Positions 28,015-36,575 of a DNA stretch of 64,000 nt are shown in pieces. Within the stretch, counting starts at the first letter, position 1. Each line of letters starts with the position of its first letter. The notes beneath the pieces are model-generated. The model was not told the origin of the DNA, ran no database searches, and was given only the letters and a program-made list of their open reading frames with translations. The translations under genes and the position numbers were made by a program. This DNA is from DATAES01 sp963721305 (lineage in GTDB: Bacteria > Actinomycetota > Acidimicrobiia > Acidimicrobiales > JACDCH01), in assembly GCA_963721305.1 (NCBI GenBank), contig CAVRIR010000002.1, positions 248,001 to 312,000 of the forward strand. Direction: 5' to 3'.

Positions 28015-31000
28015 TCAGACCTTCTCGAGGGGCGCCCAGCTGAGGAGCAGACGTTTCTCGCCGACTTCGGCGAAGTGGACGGTGGCCTCGGCCTTCTCAC
28101 CGGATCCTTCGATGTCGATGATCACACCATCACCCCACTTCGCATGACGGACGTCGTCGCCGACCCGGAGCCCGAGTGCTTCCGCGCCGCTCGGCGTCGG
28201 GCCCTGGGGACGCAGTGCCCGCTCGACGATCTCGTCACGGTTGCGGTGCACCGACGACGTCCACCCACCTGAGCCGAACGATGATCCGCGCTCTCGCGTC
28301 CGCGTCTCGCGCGAACCCTCGGCATGGTGGACGAGGTTCGACGGGATCTCGTCGAGGAACCGGCTCGGCGGGTTGTACTGGGTTGCGCCGTACAGCATGC
28401 GGCTCCAGGCATTCGTGAGATACAGCCGCTCGCGTGCTCTCGTGATGCCCACATACGCGAGCCGTCGTTCCTCTTCGAGCTCGTCCGGCTCGCCGAGCGA
28501 CCGCAGGTGCGGGAAGACGCCGTCCTCCATGCCAACGAGGAAGACCGACGGGAACTCGAGGCCCTTCGCCGCGTGCAGGGTCATCAGGACCACCGACGTC
28601 TCGTCACTGCCCTCAGGCAGCTCGTCGGTGTCGGCCACGAGCGAGACCTGCTCGAGGAACTCGTTGATCTCGTTGAACTCGCGCGCGACGCCGATCAGCT
28701 CGGCGAGGTTCTCGAGTCGCCCTTCGGCTTCGATCGTGTGCTCGGCCTGCAGACCCGCGACGTAGCCGGTGCGGTCGAGGATCGCCTCGAGCATCGTGGC
28801 CGGACCGTCGGCCGCCGTGTCCGTGAGGTCGTCGAGCAGGTCGAGGAACTCGGCGATGCCCTTGACCGCGCGTCCGGAGACGCCCGCGTCGTCGGAGCGG
28901 CGCAACGCCTCGATGAAGGCGACCCCGTGCGCGTTGGCCCAGGCATCGAGCCGTCCGACCGTCGAGTCGCCGACGCCGCGCTTCGGGACGTTGAGCACCC
29001 GCTTGATGCTCACCTCGTCGACCGGATTCACGACAGCGCGCACGTACGCGAGCGCGTCCTTCACCTCGCGGCGGTCGTAGAACCTCGTGCCCCCGACGAC
29101 CGTGTACGGGATGCCGAGGCGCATGAGCTGCTCTTCGATCACGCGGCTCATCGCATTGGTTCGGTAGAAGACCGCATGATCGCCCCACCGCTCGCCCTCG
29201 TCGTGCAGCCGGCTGATCTCGTGCGCGACCCACTGCGCTTCGTCCGACTCGTCGTCGGCGTGGTAGCGCACGATGAGTTGCCCGGCACCGCTGTCGGTCC
29301 ACAGCTCCTTCGGCTTGCGTCCGAGGTTGTTGGCGATCACCGCGTTGGCTGCGTCGAGGATCGTCTGTGTCGATCGGTAGTTCTGCTCGAGCACGATCAC
29401 CGTGCAGTCGGGAAACGCCTCCTCGAACTCGAGGATGTTGCGAATGTCAGCGCCTCGAAATCTGTAGATCGAGTTGTGGACCAGGACGCCGTCGGCGACA
29501 TACGTGTGATTGGCGTTCACCTCGAGGTCGTAGACAGGCCCGTCGTAGTCCTCGCTGTCGATCGACTCGACGCCGACCTCCTCGAACACGCCGTCGCGCT
29601 CGACGAGCACGACCATGCCCTGACGTAGATGGGAGAGCGGCATGAAGTCGTAGGCCGTGCCGCTCACCATCGCTCGCCGCGCGATTCCGAGTCCGGCGGC
29701 GTCCGCCGCGGCGCGTGCCAGCTCGACGGCGTCGACGTACCGGCTGCGGCTGGTTTCGAAGCGGACGCCGCCGAGCTTGCCCGGACACACTGAGTAGCCA
29801 GCGGCGCGAAGCCGGTCACCGAGGTCGAGTCGATTCGATGACCACTGCACTCGGTGGTACGCCGTCGCACCGCGAACGTCCGAGAACATCGTCAGATCGA
29901 GCGCCTGTCCGTTGCGAGCGTTCTGCGGGCGCAGGTGCGGAAACTCCGAATGCAGATCGAGGTCGTCCATGAGGCGCTTCGCCCGCGTCGTCGTGTCGAG
30001 CGACTCGAACAAGCGAGCGAGCATCGACTCGTCCAGTTGGAGCGAGCGTCCGACGCCGAGGAACGGCGCCGTCGGCAGTCCGTACTCGGCCGCGAACCAG
30101 GCCTCCCAATAGCCCGCGTCGGCGGCGGTGTCGCAGACACGAAGGATCCAGGCCTCGTCTGCATGCTCCTGATTCACCGTGACGCGCAGACCGATGTCGT
30201 CCACGCTCTTGGCCATACCGATGCGGTCGCCGCGGTCGGCTCGGTGCACGAGGTAGACGACATGGTTCCCCGGGTTCGGGATCTGCCGAGCGAGCACGAT
30301 GTGGTGTGGCGTGCCGCGCAACTCCCGACTGTCGACTGTGCGAACCCGATACAGGCGTCCGGCGTAGTGGCCGGGAACGACCCGCGAGATCGTTCCGGCG
30401 ACGGCTGATGAACGGCCCGCCGTCCCCAACACCTGGTCGCCTTCGACCAGTTGTTCGATCGGGCGAGAGCCAGTCGGCGTCGAGACGAGCGTGTCCGGCG
30501 GGAGACACTGATCCGTGTCGCCCACGACGCAGATGTTGCGGTGTTCGCCGGCGAGGGCGAGGACGAGCTCGTTCTGCACCTTGTTGGTGTCCTGGTACTC
30601 ATCGACGAGGATGTGGCGGAACCGTCGGCGGTAGTGGTCCAGCACGTCGGGGTGCTGGCGCAGCAGCGTGGCGGCGACCTGGAGAAGATCGTCGAAGTCC
30701 ATCGCACCGGCCTTGTGCAGCCGTTGCTGGTACTCGACATAGACGTCGCCGATCTTGCGCTCGAAGATCGCACCCGCTCGCTCGCGGTACACGGCGGCAG
30801 ACACGTCGTCGTTCTTCGCGGCACTGATCGCGGCATGCACCGAGCGGGGTGGGAACCGCTTGGGATCGAGCCCGAGATCGCGCACGACGTAGCCCACGAG
30901 CCGTACGGCGTCGGACTGGTCGTAGATCGTGAAGTTCGACGGGTACTCGAGTTGCGCGGCCTCACGCCGCAAGATGCGCACGCACGCGGAATGGAACGTG

Positions 31001-31305
31001 GACACCCACATCTTGCGGGCGACGGGACCGACGAGGGCCTCGACCCGCTGCTTCATCTCGTCCGCTGCCTTGTTTGTGAACGTGATGGCGAGGATCTCGA
31101 ACGGGCTCACGTTGTGGTCGCGGATGAGGTGGGCGATGCGATGCGTGAGCACGCGCGTCTTGCCGGATCCCGCGCCCGCCACCACGAGCAACGGCCCGTC
31201 GTGGTGGGTCACCGCCTCCCGCTGGACCGGGTTCAACCCTCCGAGGAGGTCAGGATCGTCGGATGGCGCGGCAGCAGGGTCAGGCGCAGGATCGGACACG
31301 ATCAT
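28015..31305 (-). CDS. uvrD: ATP-dependent DNA helicase UvrD/PcrA interrupted by an intein
   Basis: 1096-residue precursor. Removing the intein (residues 267-611) leaves 751 residues, the normal length of this superfamily 1A 3'-5' helicase of excision repair. Walker A is GAGSGKT (44-50) with the Q motif LNPVQREAV. Walker B lies in HILVDEYQDTNKVQ. The interrupted motif III is GDTDQ/SIYRFRGAD. Motif IV EQNYRST, motif V VVLMTLHAAKGLEFPSVFL and motif VI RRLAYVGITRARERLYL follow. The C terminus (KWGDGVI...) resembles the Tudor-like RNA polymerase-binding end of PcrA. First gene of the uvrD-ligase pair. Confidence 0.96.
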   Translation of the reverse strand: MIVSDPAPDPAAAPSDDPDLLGGLNPVQREAVTHHDGPLLVVAGAGSGKTRVLTHRIAHLIRDHNVSPFEILAITFTNKAADEMKQRVEALVGPVARKMWVSTFHSACVRILRREAAQLEYPSNFTIYDQSDAVRLVGYVVRDLGLDPKRFPPRSVHAAISAAKNDDVSAAVYRERAGAIFERKIGDVYVEYQQRLHKAGAMDFDDLLQVAATLLRQHPDVLDHYRRRFRHILVDEYQDTNKVQNELVLALAGEHRNICVVGDTDQCLPPDTLVSTPTGSRPIEQLVEGDQVLGTAGRSSAVAGTISRVVPGHYAGRLYRVRTVDSRELRGTPHHIVLARQIPNPGNHVVYLVHRADRGDRIGMAKSVDDIGLRVTVNQEHADEAWILRVCDTAADAGYWEAWFAAEYGLPTAPFLGVGRSLQLDESMLARLFESLDTTTRAKRLMDDLDLHSEFPHLRPQNARNGQALDLTMFSDVRGATAYHRVQWSSNRLDLGDRLRAAGYSVCPGKLGGVRFETSRSRYVDAVELARAAADAAGLGIARRAMVSGTAYDFMPLSHLRQGMVVLVERDGVFEEVGVESIDSEDYDGPVYDLEVNANHTYVADGVLVHNSIYRFRGADIRNILEFEEAFPDCTVIVLEQNYRSTQTILDAANAVIANNLGRKPKELWTDSGAGQLIVRYHADDESDEAQWVAHEISRLHDEGERWGDHAVFYRTNAMSRVIEEQLMRLGIPYTVVGGTRFYDRREVKDALAYVRAVVNPVDEVSIKRVLNVPKRGVGDSTVGRLDAWANAHGVAFIEALRRSDDAGVSGRAVKGIAEFLDLLDDLTDTAADGPATMLEAILDRTGYVAGLQAEHTIEAEGRLENLAELIGVAREFNEINEFLEQVSLVADTDELPEGSDETSVVLMTLHAAKGLEFPSVFLVGMEDGVFPHLRSLGEPDELEEERRLAYVGITRARERLYLTNAWSRMLYGATQYNPPSRFLDEIPSNLVHHAEGSRETRTRERGSSFGSGGWTSSVHRNRDEIVERALRPQGPTPSGAEALGLRVGDDVRHAKWGDGVIIDIEGSGEKAEATVHFAEVGEKRLLLSWAPLEKV
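29473..30507 (-). mobile_element. Intein in the UvrD helicase, 345 residues
   Basis: In-frame protein-splicing element inserted between Gln266 and Ser612. N-terminal block A begins CLPPDTLVSTPTG, block B is GTPHHIVLA with the TxxH-type His, block F is VYDLEVNANHTYVADG and block G ends VLVHN, followed by the +1 Ser. All class 1 splicing residues (Cys1, block B His, penultimate His, terminal Asn, +1 Ser) are present, so it should splice. The centre (about 200 residues, including WEAWFAAEYGLPT) is the size of a small endonuclease-type domain, but I cannot see a LAGLIDADG motif. It may be degenerate. Confidence 0.95.
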
Positions 31306-31352
31306 CCAATCCTACGGCCGAGGTGTGACGGCCTATTCGCTACCGTCACGGC

Positions 31353-32919
31353 GTGGCCCCGTTGCCGCGCAACCTCATCGTGGTGCTGCTCGACAGCCTG
31401 AACCGGCATCTGCTCGGCTGCTACGGCGGCACCGAGTTCGATACGCCGACGATCGACCGGCTCGCCGCTCGCGGCCTGCGGTTCACGAACCATGTCGCCG
31501 GTTCCCTGCCCTGCATGCCCGCCCGCCACGACATCCTCGTCGGCGCGCTCGACTTCCTGTGGCGTCCGTGGGGGTCGATCGAGGTGTGGGAGGACGCGAT
31601 CACCTTCCCGATGCGATCTGCGGGCATCACGACGATGCTCGTGTCCGACCATCCGCACCTGTTCGAAACCGGCGGCGAGAACTACCACTGCGACTTCACC
31701 GCGTGGGACTACGTGCGCGGACACGAAGACGATCCGTGGCGCACTCGTCCGGATCCATCCTGGGTCGGAACACCAGCCCTTCGAGCAATGCCCGCGCCGT
31801 GGCGGCGCGGGTACGACGTCGCCCGGACGCACTTCCGCGACGAGACCGAGTTCCCGGGACCGCGCACGATGCGCGCCGCGGTCGAGTGGCTCGGACAGGA
31901 GATGACTGCACCCGATCGAGTTCGCGGATCGCGATCGGTTCTTCCTGTTCGTCGACGAGTTCGATCCGCACGAACCGTTCGACACGCCCGAGCCATGGGC
32001 GAACCGCTACGACGATCCGTCGGATCCCTGGACCGATCCGTTGTTGATCTGGCCGCCGTACGCACGCACCGCCGAGGAATCCGGGCTCGACGAGCGTGCG
32101 GGGCGCCATCTGCGCGCCAACTACGGCGCCAAGCTGTCGATGATCGACGCGTGGCTCGGCCGGCTGGTCGACGCGATGGACGCGCACCGCCTGTGGGACG
32201 ACACCGCTCTCATCCTCTGCACCGACCACGGCCACTACCTCGGCGAGCGCGGCATCTGGGGCAAGCCGGCGGTCCCGCTCTACGGCGAGATGATGCACAC
32301 GCCCCTGGTGGTGTGCTGGCCCGGGCTCGAGCCCGAGCGCGAGGGCAGCACCATCGACGCGCTGACGACGTCCGTCGACATCCACGCCACGATCGCCGAT
32401 GTCTTCGGCCTCGCCGCCGACGTCGAGCACCGCACGCACGGGCGTTCCCTCGTCCCGGTCGTCAACGGCACGGCGCGGAGCATCAGGGAGTGGACACTCG
32501 CCGGCGTGTGGGGCCGCGAGGTCCAGGTCGTGGGCGAGGACGGCGCACTTCGTTACTGCCGCGCACCGGCGGGCGAGAACGCGCCGCTCGTGATGTGGTC
32601 GAACCGGTGGTCGACGATGCCGGTGCACGCCTTCCCCCAAGTGCGTCTGCCCCGCCCCGACAAGCGGGCCGTGCTCGACACGATGCCGGGATCGGACGTG
32701 CCGGTCATCCGCCAACCGTTCGACGAAAGCGACCACCTTCCGTTCTGGGCGACGCGGCATTTCAGTGGCAACCATCTCTACGACGTCGTCGGCGATCCGA
32801 CCGAACGACACAACCTCACCGGGACGGCACGGGAACGAGACGCGATCGATCTGCTCGTCACCGCGCTCGACGACGTCGAGGCACCCAAGGAACAGCGGGT
32901 TCGACTCGGGCTCGGTTGA
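31353..32919 (+). pseudogene. Sulfatase (alkaline phosphatase superfamily) with apparent +1 frameshift
   Basis: About 522 codons. The N-terminal part shows the metal-binding VVLLDSLNRH and the sulfatase signature CMPAR at residues 54-58, whose Cys would become formylglycine. The C-terminal part (other frame) carries FLFVDEFDPHEPFD, LCTDHGHYLGERG and GKPAVPLYGEMMHTPLVV. The frames separate just before 31914. Removing one C from the CCC at 31911-31913 restores continuous reading through APIEFADRDRFF. Conservation on both sides argues for a sequence error. Substrate unknown; no formylglycine-generating enzyme is visible nearby. Confidence 0.85.
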
Positions 32920-32933
32920 ACTCCCATGACAGG

Positions 32934-33809
32934 ATGCGGATCGTGCGCATCCAGAAGCTCGACTCGACCGACGCATTCGTGCTCTGGGATCTCGAGGGCG
33001 CGGCGCGCTCGGTCGGAATCGCGCGGCTCGCGCCGAAGATCCTTCAGGAGGGCGCCGAGATGCTGGCCCGCTCGGTGACCTACTCGTTCGCCGCCTTCGG
33101 CATCCAGGCGTCCGGCGCCTCCGCCGGCATCAATGCGAAGCCCGATGGACGGGAGGCGGCGATCGGAGCGTTCGTGACCGAGCTGGCGCCGGTCACGGCC
33201 GGCGGGTCGCTCGTCCTGCACGCCGGCAACGGGTTGGGCGACGCCGACCTCGCCACGATGACCCCGGCGGAGGCCGCACCGCTGGCGGACGACGAGCTCA
33301 CGGGCCACAGCGCAGTCGCGGCGGCTGAGGCGATGCTCGGATCGCTCGCCGGCAAGTCCTGCGCGATCGCCGGCAGCGGACCCGTCGCTGATGCCGCGGC
33401 GCTCGTCCTGGCGGATCGGGGCGCGGACGTCGTCGACGGGAGCCTCGACGCGCCCGCGGACGCGCTGCTCGTCGCCGGGAAGTCCGGACTGATCACACAC
33501 GAGTCCGCCGCCGCGATCAAGGCAGAGACGGTGGTGCCGCTCACCCCGCTTCCGATCACGGCGAAGGCGTATGCGGCCATGCGACGGGCCGGCATCACGT
33601 ACGTGCCGGACTTCATCGCGCTCGCGGCACCGCTTCTCGCGGTGTGCGATCCCGAGAACGAGACCGACCCGATCGACCGCGTGCGAGACACCGCGGCAGA
33701 ACTGGCGTCGAGCGGGCCCGATGCGTGGCTCGTGTCCGTTGGCATCGCGGAGGCGTTCCTGTCCACGTGGCAGGACGACCTCCCGTTCGGCCGCCCGCTC
33801 GCGACCTGA
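32934..33809 (+). CDS. Glu/Leu/Phe/Val dehydrogenase-like protein lacking the catalytic lysine motif
   Basis: 291 residues. The N-terminal part (APKILQEGAEMLARSVTYSFAAFG) resembles the dimerisation/catalytic domain of amino-acid dehydrogenases. The later GKSCAIAGSGPVADAAALVLADRGADVV is a Rossmann nucleotide-binding loop. Where functional enzymes have GGGKGG there is ASGASAG, so the normal catalytic Lys is absent. It may be a divergent dehydrogenase or a nucleotide-binding paralogue. The ATG at 32934 lies 14 bases after the sulfatase stop, suggesting co-transcription. Confidence 0.6.
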   Translation: MRIVRIQKLDSTDAFVLWDLEGAARSVGIARLAPKILQEGAEMLARSVTYSFAAFGIQASGASAGINAKPDGREAAIGAFVTELAPVTAGGSLVLHAGNGLGDADLATMTPAEAAPLADDELTGHSAVAAAEAMLGSLAGKSCAIAGSGPVADAAALVLADRGADVVDGSLDAPADALLVAGKSGLITHESAAAIKAETVVPLTPLPITAKAYAAMRRAGITYVPDFIALAAPLLAVCDPENETDPIDRVRDTAAELASSGPDAWLVSVGIAEAFLSTWQDDLPFGRPLAT

Positions 33810-33821
33810 CGGGCCGGTTCG

Positions 33822-34634
33822 CTACTGCAGCAACCGCGTCCGGAAGAGGTCGAGCACCTTGTCGAGCGCGTCGCGGGTCGGGTGGCCCGGCTCGTCGACC
33901 AGATGCTCGGTGAGCACCGAGTGGGCGTGCTTGGGGTTGCCGTAGGGATTGCCTTCGGACGAGTCGATCTCGACGCCGACGAAGTTGTCGCCGAGCTCTT
34001 CACGGAGGCGAACGAACCGCTCGGGCGGGGCGAACGTGTCACCGGTGAAGCGCAGGCCGAGCACGGTCAAGCCGTTCGCCGCGCACTTCTGCTTCACCTT
34101 GTCGAGGTCGCCCGGTGACATGTCGAGGTCGCGCTTGCGCTTCGCACCCATCGGGAACGGCACCGACGGCTGCGACAACACGGGCGCGAGAACCGGCGCG
34201 TCCGCCATCATCGCCAGCGCGAACCCGCCGGTGAAGCACATGCCGACGGCGCCGACGCCCGGTCCGCCGCACTGCTCGTGCAACTCTCGGGCGAGCGCAC
34301 GCAGCCAATCGATCACCGGCGCCGTCTTGCCTGTCGCGAATGCGTGGAAGTCATGGGAGATGCACGCCGGCACCATGCTGCCGAGCACGTAGGACATCGC
34401 GCTGACCGCGTTGCCGCCCCGCGGCTCACGTCCGGGCGTGCCGAACAGATGTGGCAGCGCAACCGTGCAACCGAGGGCTTCGACCCGGCGGGCGAACTCG
34501 ATGACCTTCGGCGTGATCCCGGGGATCTCCGCAATGACGATCACGGCCGGTCCGCGGCCCGAGCGGAAGACGTCCCGCGTCTTACCGTCGAAGCTGAACT
34601 GCGTGGTGGTGAACCCATCCAGGTGTCCGGTCAT
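33822..34634 (-). CDS. Dienelactone hydrolase family protein
   Basis: 270-residue alpha/beta hydrolase. The triad is visible: nucleophile Cys in GMCFTGG, Asp in RFTGDTFAPPERF, and His in NPKHAHSVLTEH. A Glu in VIAEIPGITP matches the residue that activates the Cys in DLH. It may cleave a lactone or ester from aromatic degradation, but the physiological substrate is unknown. Convergent with the preceding plus-strand gene, 12 bases apart. Confidence 0.88.
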   Translation of the reverse strand: MTGHLDGFTTTQFSFDGKTRDVFRSGRGPAVIVIAEIPGITPKVIEFARRVEALGCTVALPHLFGTPGREPRGGNAVSAMSYVLGSMVPACISHDFHAFATGKTAPVIDWLRALARELHEQCGGPGVGAVGMCFTGGFALAMMADAPVLAPVLSQPSVPFPMGAKRKRDLDMSPGDLDKVKQKCAANGLTVLGLRFTGDTFAPPERFVRLREELGDNFVGVEIDSSEGNPYGNPKHAHSVLTEHLVDEPGHPTRDALDKVLDLFRTRLLQ

Positions 34635-34690
34635 GGAGCCGGGAACCTAGTGGCACGCCGGACGACGGGTCGCCCGTACGATCTGCGCCC

Positions 34691-35209
34691 GTGGCGTCGA
34701 CCTCGTTGACACCGACGTCCTACGTGGTCCTCGGACTGGTCGGCGCCTTCGGTCCGTGCACCTCGTACGACATGAAGCGATCGGTCTCCGTGTCGATCGG
34801 CTACTTCTGGCCGTTCCCCCACTCGCAGCTGTACGCCGAGCCGGTCCGGCTCGCGGAGCTCGGGTTCCTCGCGGAGCAACAGGAGCCGACGGGACGCAAG
34901 CGCCGCACGTACACGCTCACCGACGCGGGCCGTGAGGCGCTGCAGGACTGGCTGGCCGAGCCGAACGACGAGCCGACCGAGATCCGGGACATGTCCATCC
35001 TGAAGCTGTTCTTCGGGGCGCAGGCGGCCGACGGCGACGTGGTCGCGCTGGCCCGTCACGCCGTGGAGGCACACCGCCGACGGCTCTCGGAGTACGAGGT
35101 CATCGCCGGGGATCCGCACATCGAGGTCCACCAGCGGACGACGTTGGAGATGGGCCTGCGGTTCGAACGGGCCGCGATCGCCTTCTGGTCCGAAGTCGCG
35201 TCCGACTAG
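34691..35209 (+). CDS. PadR-family transcriptional regulator
   Basis: 172 residues with an N-terminal winged helix (SYVVLGLVGAFGPCTSYDMKR ... FPHSQLYAEPVRLAELGFL ... RRTYTLTDAGREALQDWL) and a C-terminal helical dimerisation domain (about 100-172). PadR proteins commonly repress genes for phenolic acid or drug efflux. It is divergent from the dienelactone hydrolase with 56 bases between starts, so it may control that gene and itself. GTG start. Confidence 0.9.
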   Translation: MASTSLTPTSYVVLGLVGAFGPCTSYDMKRSVSVSIGYFWPFPHSQLYAEPVRLAELGFLAEQQEPTGRKRRTYTLTDAGREALQDWLAEPNDEPTEIRDMSILKLFFGAQAADGDVVALARHAVEAHRRRLSEYEVIAGDPHIEVHQRTTLEMGLRFERAAIAFWSEVASD

Positions 35210-35251
35210 GTGCGACGGGAGCCGGTCGGCTCGGCCTTACGCACGAAGCGT

Positions 35252-36409
35252 CTAGGGACGGCTGGCCATCATCGTCGTGTTCCAGTAGTAGAGCGAGTCG
35301 TACTGGACCACGGCGCCGGCGTGGGGGGCGTGGATGATCTGCCCACCGCCGACATAGAGGGCCACGTGCTGGTCCGGGCTCTCGTAGAAGATCAGGTCAC
35401 CGGGCTGGATCGCCGACAGCGAGATGTGCGTCGTCGACGCGTACTGCGCACCGGAGAAGTGCGGCAGGCTCACGCCACCGGCACGCCATGCCCATGCGGT
35501 GAGTCCCGAGCAGTCGAATGCGTTCGGACCGGCTGCGCCCCACACGTAGGGCTTGCCGAGCTGCCGCTGTGCCTCGGCGATCGCCGCCGCCGCGCCACCG
35601 TTGACTGCGGGGGGCGGGCCTGACGAAGCCGAGCCGCCGCCACCGCTGGAGACCGTCGCACCACCGCGGGACGGCACCGACGCACCACCACCACGGCTCA
35701 CCACCGGCGCGGCCGCCTGCTGCGCCGCCGCTGCGGCTCGGGCACGCGCCTCGGCCGCGGCCTGCTGCTGGGCGGCGGCCGCCTGCTGCGCCTGCTGCAC
35801 CAGCGTCGCGAGCTCGCCCTGCGCCTGGCTGTACAGCGCCTGCTGCTGGGTGACCGCGGACTGAGCGGCGTTCTGCTGGCTCTGGAGGTCTTGGGTCTTG
35901 GCCTGGGCCGCCGACTTGGCCTGGTTCAGCGAGTCGATCTGGGTGTTGAGGTCCTGCTCGGTCGCACGGAGCTGGTCGATGAGCTGCTGGCGGTTGCCAG
36001 ACGCGGCGGTCAGGTAGCCCTCACGCTGGCCCTGGTCGTTGGGATCGCTGCCCGCCGCCTGCTCCTGCGAGACAGGGTCGGTGCCGTGGACATAGGCGTT
36101 CACGGCGTAATCTCGCAGCTCGCCGGCGTGCTTGTCACGCTCCGCCTGGGCGGCGGCGACCTTCGCCTGGGCGTCCTGGACCTGCTGATTCAGCCCGTTG
36201 AGCTCGAGCTGGGCCCCGTTGGCCGCCTCGGCGTCGCGCTCGATCGTGTGGTTGAGCTCGTCGATCTTGGCGGCGATGGCGTTGGCCTCGGCCCGTTTGT
36301 CCGAGACCGCATCCGCCCCGGCTGGCTGGGGCAGGAAACAGGCAGCAGCCACGATCGCCGCTGCCAGAAGGAGCGCAATCGCGCGCCTCTGGCGCTTCAC
36401 TTCGACCAT
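35252..36409 (-). CDS. Secreted NlpC/P60 peptidoglycan endopeptidase with coiled-coil domain
   Basis: 385 residues. A signal peptide (RRAIALLLAAAIVAAACFLPQPAGADA) is followed by a long Gln/Ala-rich coiled coil (about 35-225), a Gly/Ser/Pro linker, and a C-terminal NlpC/P60 domain. The domain has the catalytic Cys in NAFDCSGLTAWAW, His in HVALYVGGG and the third polar residue in HAPHAG. This is the RipA/RipC-like layout in which an FtsX-type partner can relieve coiled-coil autoinhibition. Hydrolyses stem peptides during division. A -10-like element sits 9 bases upstream of the ATG. Confidence 0.93.
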   Translation of the reverse strand: MVEVKRQRRAIALLLAAAIVAAACFLPQPAGADAVSDKRAEANAIAAKIDELNHTIERDAEAANGAQLELNGLNQQVQDAQAKVAAAQAERDKHAGELRDYAVNAYVHGTDPVSQEQAAGSDPNDQGQREGYLTAASGNRQQLIDQLRATEQDLNTQIDSLNQAKSAAQAKTQDLQSQQNAAQSAVTQQQALYSQAQGELATLVQQAQQAAAAQQQAAAEARARAAAAAQQAAAPVVSRGGGASVPSRGGATVSSGGGGSASSGPPPAVNGGAAAAIAEAQRQLGKPYVWGAAGPNAFDCSGLTAWAWRAGGVSLPHFSGAQYASTTHISLSAIQPGDLIFYESPDQHVALYVGGGQIIHAPHAGAVVQYDSLYYWNTTMMASRP

Positions 36410-36418
36410 GGGACGGGC

Positions 36419-36424
36419 ACTGTA
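36419..36424 (-). promoter_or_regulatory. Candidate -10 element for the NlpC/P60 gene
   Basis: TACAGT on the minus strand (TAnnnT type), only 9 bases before the ATG at 36409, so the mRNA would be leaderless or nearly so. A possible TTCGCA -35 lies 19 bases further upstream. The rest of the 166-base gap to guaA (to 36575) contains direct repeats of GCTGGCGAT but no riboswitch I could confirm. Confidence 0.35.
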
Positions 36425-36575
36425 GCAAACACGCGACGAATGTTGCGAACAGGTGACAAGGCAGTCAGCATCCGGGGGAGAGGGTAATGAACCTCGGGCG
36501 GCAGGTCGCGGATCGCCAGCTCGGGTTATCGCCAGCCCCGGTGCCGACTTGGAGCCATTTTCGCCAGCAGCCCGA

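Noticed and set aside
29700..30300. LAGLIDADG homing endonuclease inside the UvrD intein
   Set aside because: The central domain has the right size, but no LAGLIDADG-like decapeptide was visible. I leave it as an unassigned or degenerate domain.
36425..36575. Possible c-di-AMP (ydaO-type) riboswitch upstream of the NlpC/P60 gene
   Set aside because: Such genes often carry one in actinobacteria, but the conserved motifs could not be found, and the likely -10 is only 9 bases from the ATG. An Infernal search would settle it.
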